Assembly: GCA_009176605.1 (NCBI GenBank)
Contig: SEYY01000679.1
Location: 189,603-219,602 of the forward strand
Reading direction: 5' to 3'
DNA from: Armadillidium nasatum
Taxonomy: Eukaryota > Arthropoda > Malacostraca > Isopoda > Armadillidiidae
Length of the DNA stretch: 30,000 nucleotides
Under the pieces are notes generated by a model, which saw nothing but the letters and a program-made list of their open reading frames with translations, did not search any database and had not been told where the DNA came from. This document shows, in pieces, positions 1-30,000 of the stretch. A program made the position numbers and the translations under genes. The stretch's first letter is position 1. Every line of letters begins with the position of its first letter.

Positions 1-233
1 TTATTAGTTAAATGTTCAAAATATTTGTTTATTAAGTTATCAAAACACATTGTATATGGAGAACCAAAAATAATTCCTTATAGATAAATTTTGATGGTCT
101 ATTAATTCCAAAATGATCAGAAAAGTAAAGATCCTTTAAAATATTTCGTATCGCTCAAGAACTATCCTTATAATATCAGGATACCTTTTAAATATTTTCT
201 ATACTGATCATATAATAAATCAAATACGCTTAC

Positions 234-29111
<28,878 letters not shown>

Positions 29112-29171
29112 CTGAAATATGCAAATTTTAAACAAAATTAAATTCTTTTTTTTATTATTATTATTTTTTAT

Positions 29172-29315
29172 TAAAAGTTCACATCTCACGGGCATTGCCC
29201 TATTCGAGGAGAGGAACTTTTTTAGGTAGTATATACCTAGAATCCCCAAGTGGGATAGAACCGTTGCCCTCAAGCGCGTGAGTCTATCACTCTACCGTTT
29301 GAGCCACGGTATAAA
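29172..29315 (-). repeat. tRNA-derived SINE, best preserved copy
   Basis: The minus strand starts TACCGTGGCTCAAACGGTAG (A-box region). It has GGTTCTATCCC (B box) about 40 bp later, then GGGATTCTAGGTATATACTA, CCTAAAAAAGTTCCTCTCCT and CGAATAGGGCAATGCCCGTG. The body contains a short palindrome, GGGCAATGCCC. Confidence 0.8.
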
Positions 29316-29660
29316 TTGGAGAAAATCATTGGAATCGGTAACCAACTGAAGTTTGTGGTTGTAATTGTTGTTGTTGTCTTTAAGGTTGTTGGTTTTTTTA
29401 CTGTAACTATTGTTATTGTTGTTGAAACAGTAATAGTTTTAAATACATTAAAAAAGGTTTGGTAGTATTAGTATTATTATTGGTAGTAGTAGTTTGTTGT
29501 TGTTCTTTTTGTTGTTTTTTGTTGTTCTTCCTGCTGTTCTTGGTATCAAAGTAGTAATAGTTTTAATAACAAGAACAAAACAAAAAAGAGAAGAAGATAT
29601 AATAACAAAGATTACAGTAAGAGGATTACATTATACTGTAGAAATGTATATAAATTAAGC
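29316..29660. other. GTT/TTG-rich low-complexity region
   Basis: Interrupted GTT, TTG and GTA trinucleotide runs (29355-29550), then AT-rich sequence. No gene recognised. Confidence 0.6.
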
Positions 29661-29820
29661 CTTCAAGTTTAAAGTTTGATATAGGGGAATCGAACCCGGG
29701 TATAAAAGAATAGAGTTTTACCTCTACGCTATTACTCTGAACTGCAAGTAGCGTAGAGTTAAAACTCCTTTTGTGCTATAGGGCCCGGGTTCGATTCCCC
29801 TATTGCAAACTTTAAACTTC
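29661..29820. repeat. Palindrome of two tRNA-like units
   Basis: The left arm (29661-29735) and right arm (29745-29820) are inverted copies. Both contain GAAGTTTAAAGTTTG or the near form, TAGGGGAATCGAACCCGGG (left, plus strand) and its complement at the right, plus a TAGCGTAGAG A-box-like segment. B boxes GGTTCGATTCC lie at 29686-29696 (minus) and 29788-29798 (plus). The T-stem pairs incompletely, so these are tRNA-like or SINE heads, not clear tRNA genes. Confidence 0.8.
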
Positions 29821-30000
29821 GATGTTTAATGAACATTTAGTCTGCGAGAGTGTTAACAGACTTTAATTATTACCTTATATATAGGGAAATACATCAGATG
29901 TTATATAAGTAAATACATCGAACGTGAGAACGAATGTTTGAATACCGACAAGGATATACAAACTTATTTTTAGCATGACTAACCGCGAATGTGGACTGAT
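29821..30000. other. Window edge, nothing recognised
   Basis: AT-rich sequence with no exon, repeat or RNA signal that I can support. Confidence 0.5.

Noticed and set aside
29661..29820. Pair of functional tRNA genes
   Set aside because: B boxes are perfect, but the T-stem has mismatches and the acceptor ends do not pair, so a tRNA-like or SINE origin is safer.

Overview
This is eukaryotic, very AT-rich, intron-dense DNA. Nearly all of it lies inside one large gene on the minus strand that encodes a TRPM-family cation channel. Twenty-one exons can be placed from about 29111 down to 234. Almost every one has AG/GT borders and a reading phase matching its neighbours. They total roughly 3.8 kb of coding sequence, about 1,260 codons. 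Both ends of the gene lie outside the window. I read the host as an arthropod, most likely a decapod crustacean. That rests on the two LINE families, whose proteins resemble those I recall as abundant in crab and shrimp assemblies, and on the extreme density of (AT)n and (TAA)n arrays. It is inference, not proof.

Gene layout, 5' to 3' on the minus strand, using window exon numbers. Exons 1-2 (29111-28370) are an unrecognised N-terminal region. Exon 3 (27948-27711) holds a cysteine motif typical of TRPM N-termini. Exon 4 (26617-26315) is a 101-codon acidic, probably disordered insert. Exons 5-9 (22165-13069) are the SLOG-like TRPM homology region. Exons 10-16 (12579-4538) are the helical repeats and pre-S1. 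Exon 17 (3831-3606) is S1-S2, exon 18 (3299-3050) S3-S4, exon 19 (2855-2675) S5 and the pore helix, exon 20 (931-778) the pore loop and S6, and exon 21 (412-234) the TRP helix.

The gene model has two blemishes. Exons 10 and 18 each need a one-base (+1) frame change to stay in register with conserved TRPM sequence and the flanking phases. Either the copy is newly broken, or the assembly has two indel errors, or (less likely) the shifts are tolerated or programmed.

The introns hold transposons and simple repeats. LINE family A occurs once on the plus strand (14861-17757) and twice on the minus strand (7751-9240 and 19440-20760), and all three copies end in a long (AT)n tract. LINE family B (about 9950-11516, plus) has a damaged catalytic motif. 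A decayed hAT transposase lies on the plus strand at about 22920-24110. Several tRNA-derived SINE-like copies are present, and a tRNA-like palindrome sits at 29661-29820. Three introns carry tandem duplications that begin at, or overlap, a splice site of the TRPM gene. Exons 7 and 11 are tightly enclosed by (AT)n arrays on both sides.

I found no prokaryote-type features and no convincing complete tRNA or rRNA. No second host gene is visible.
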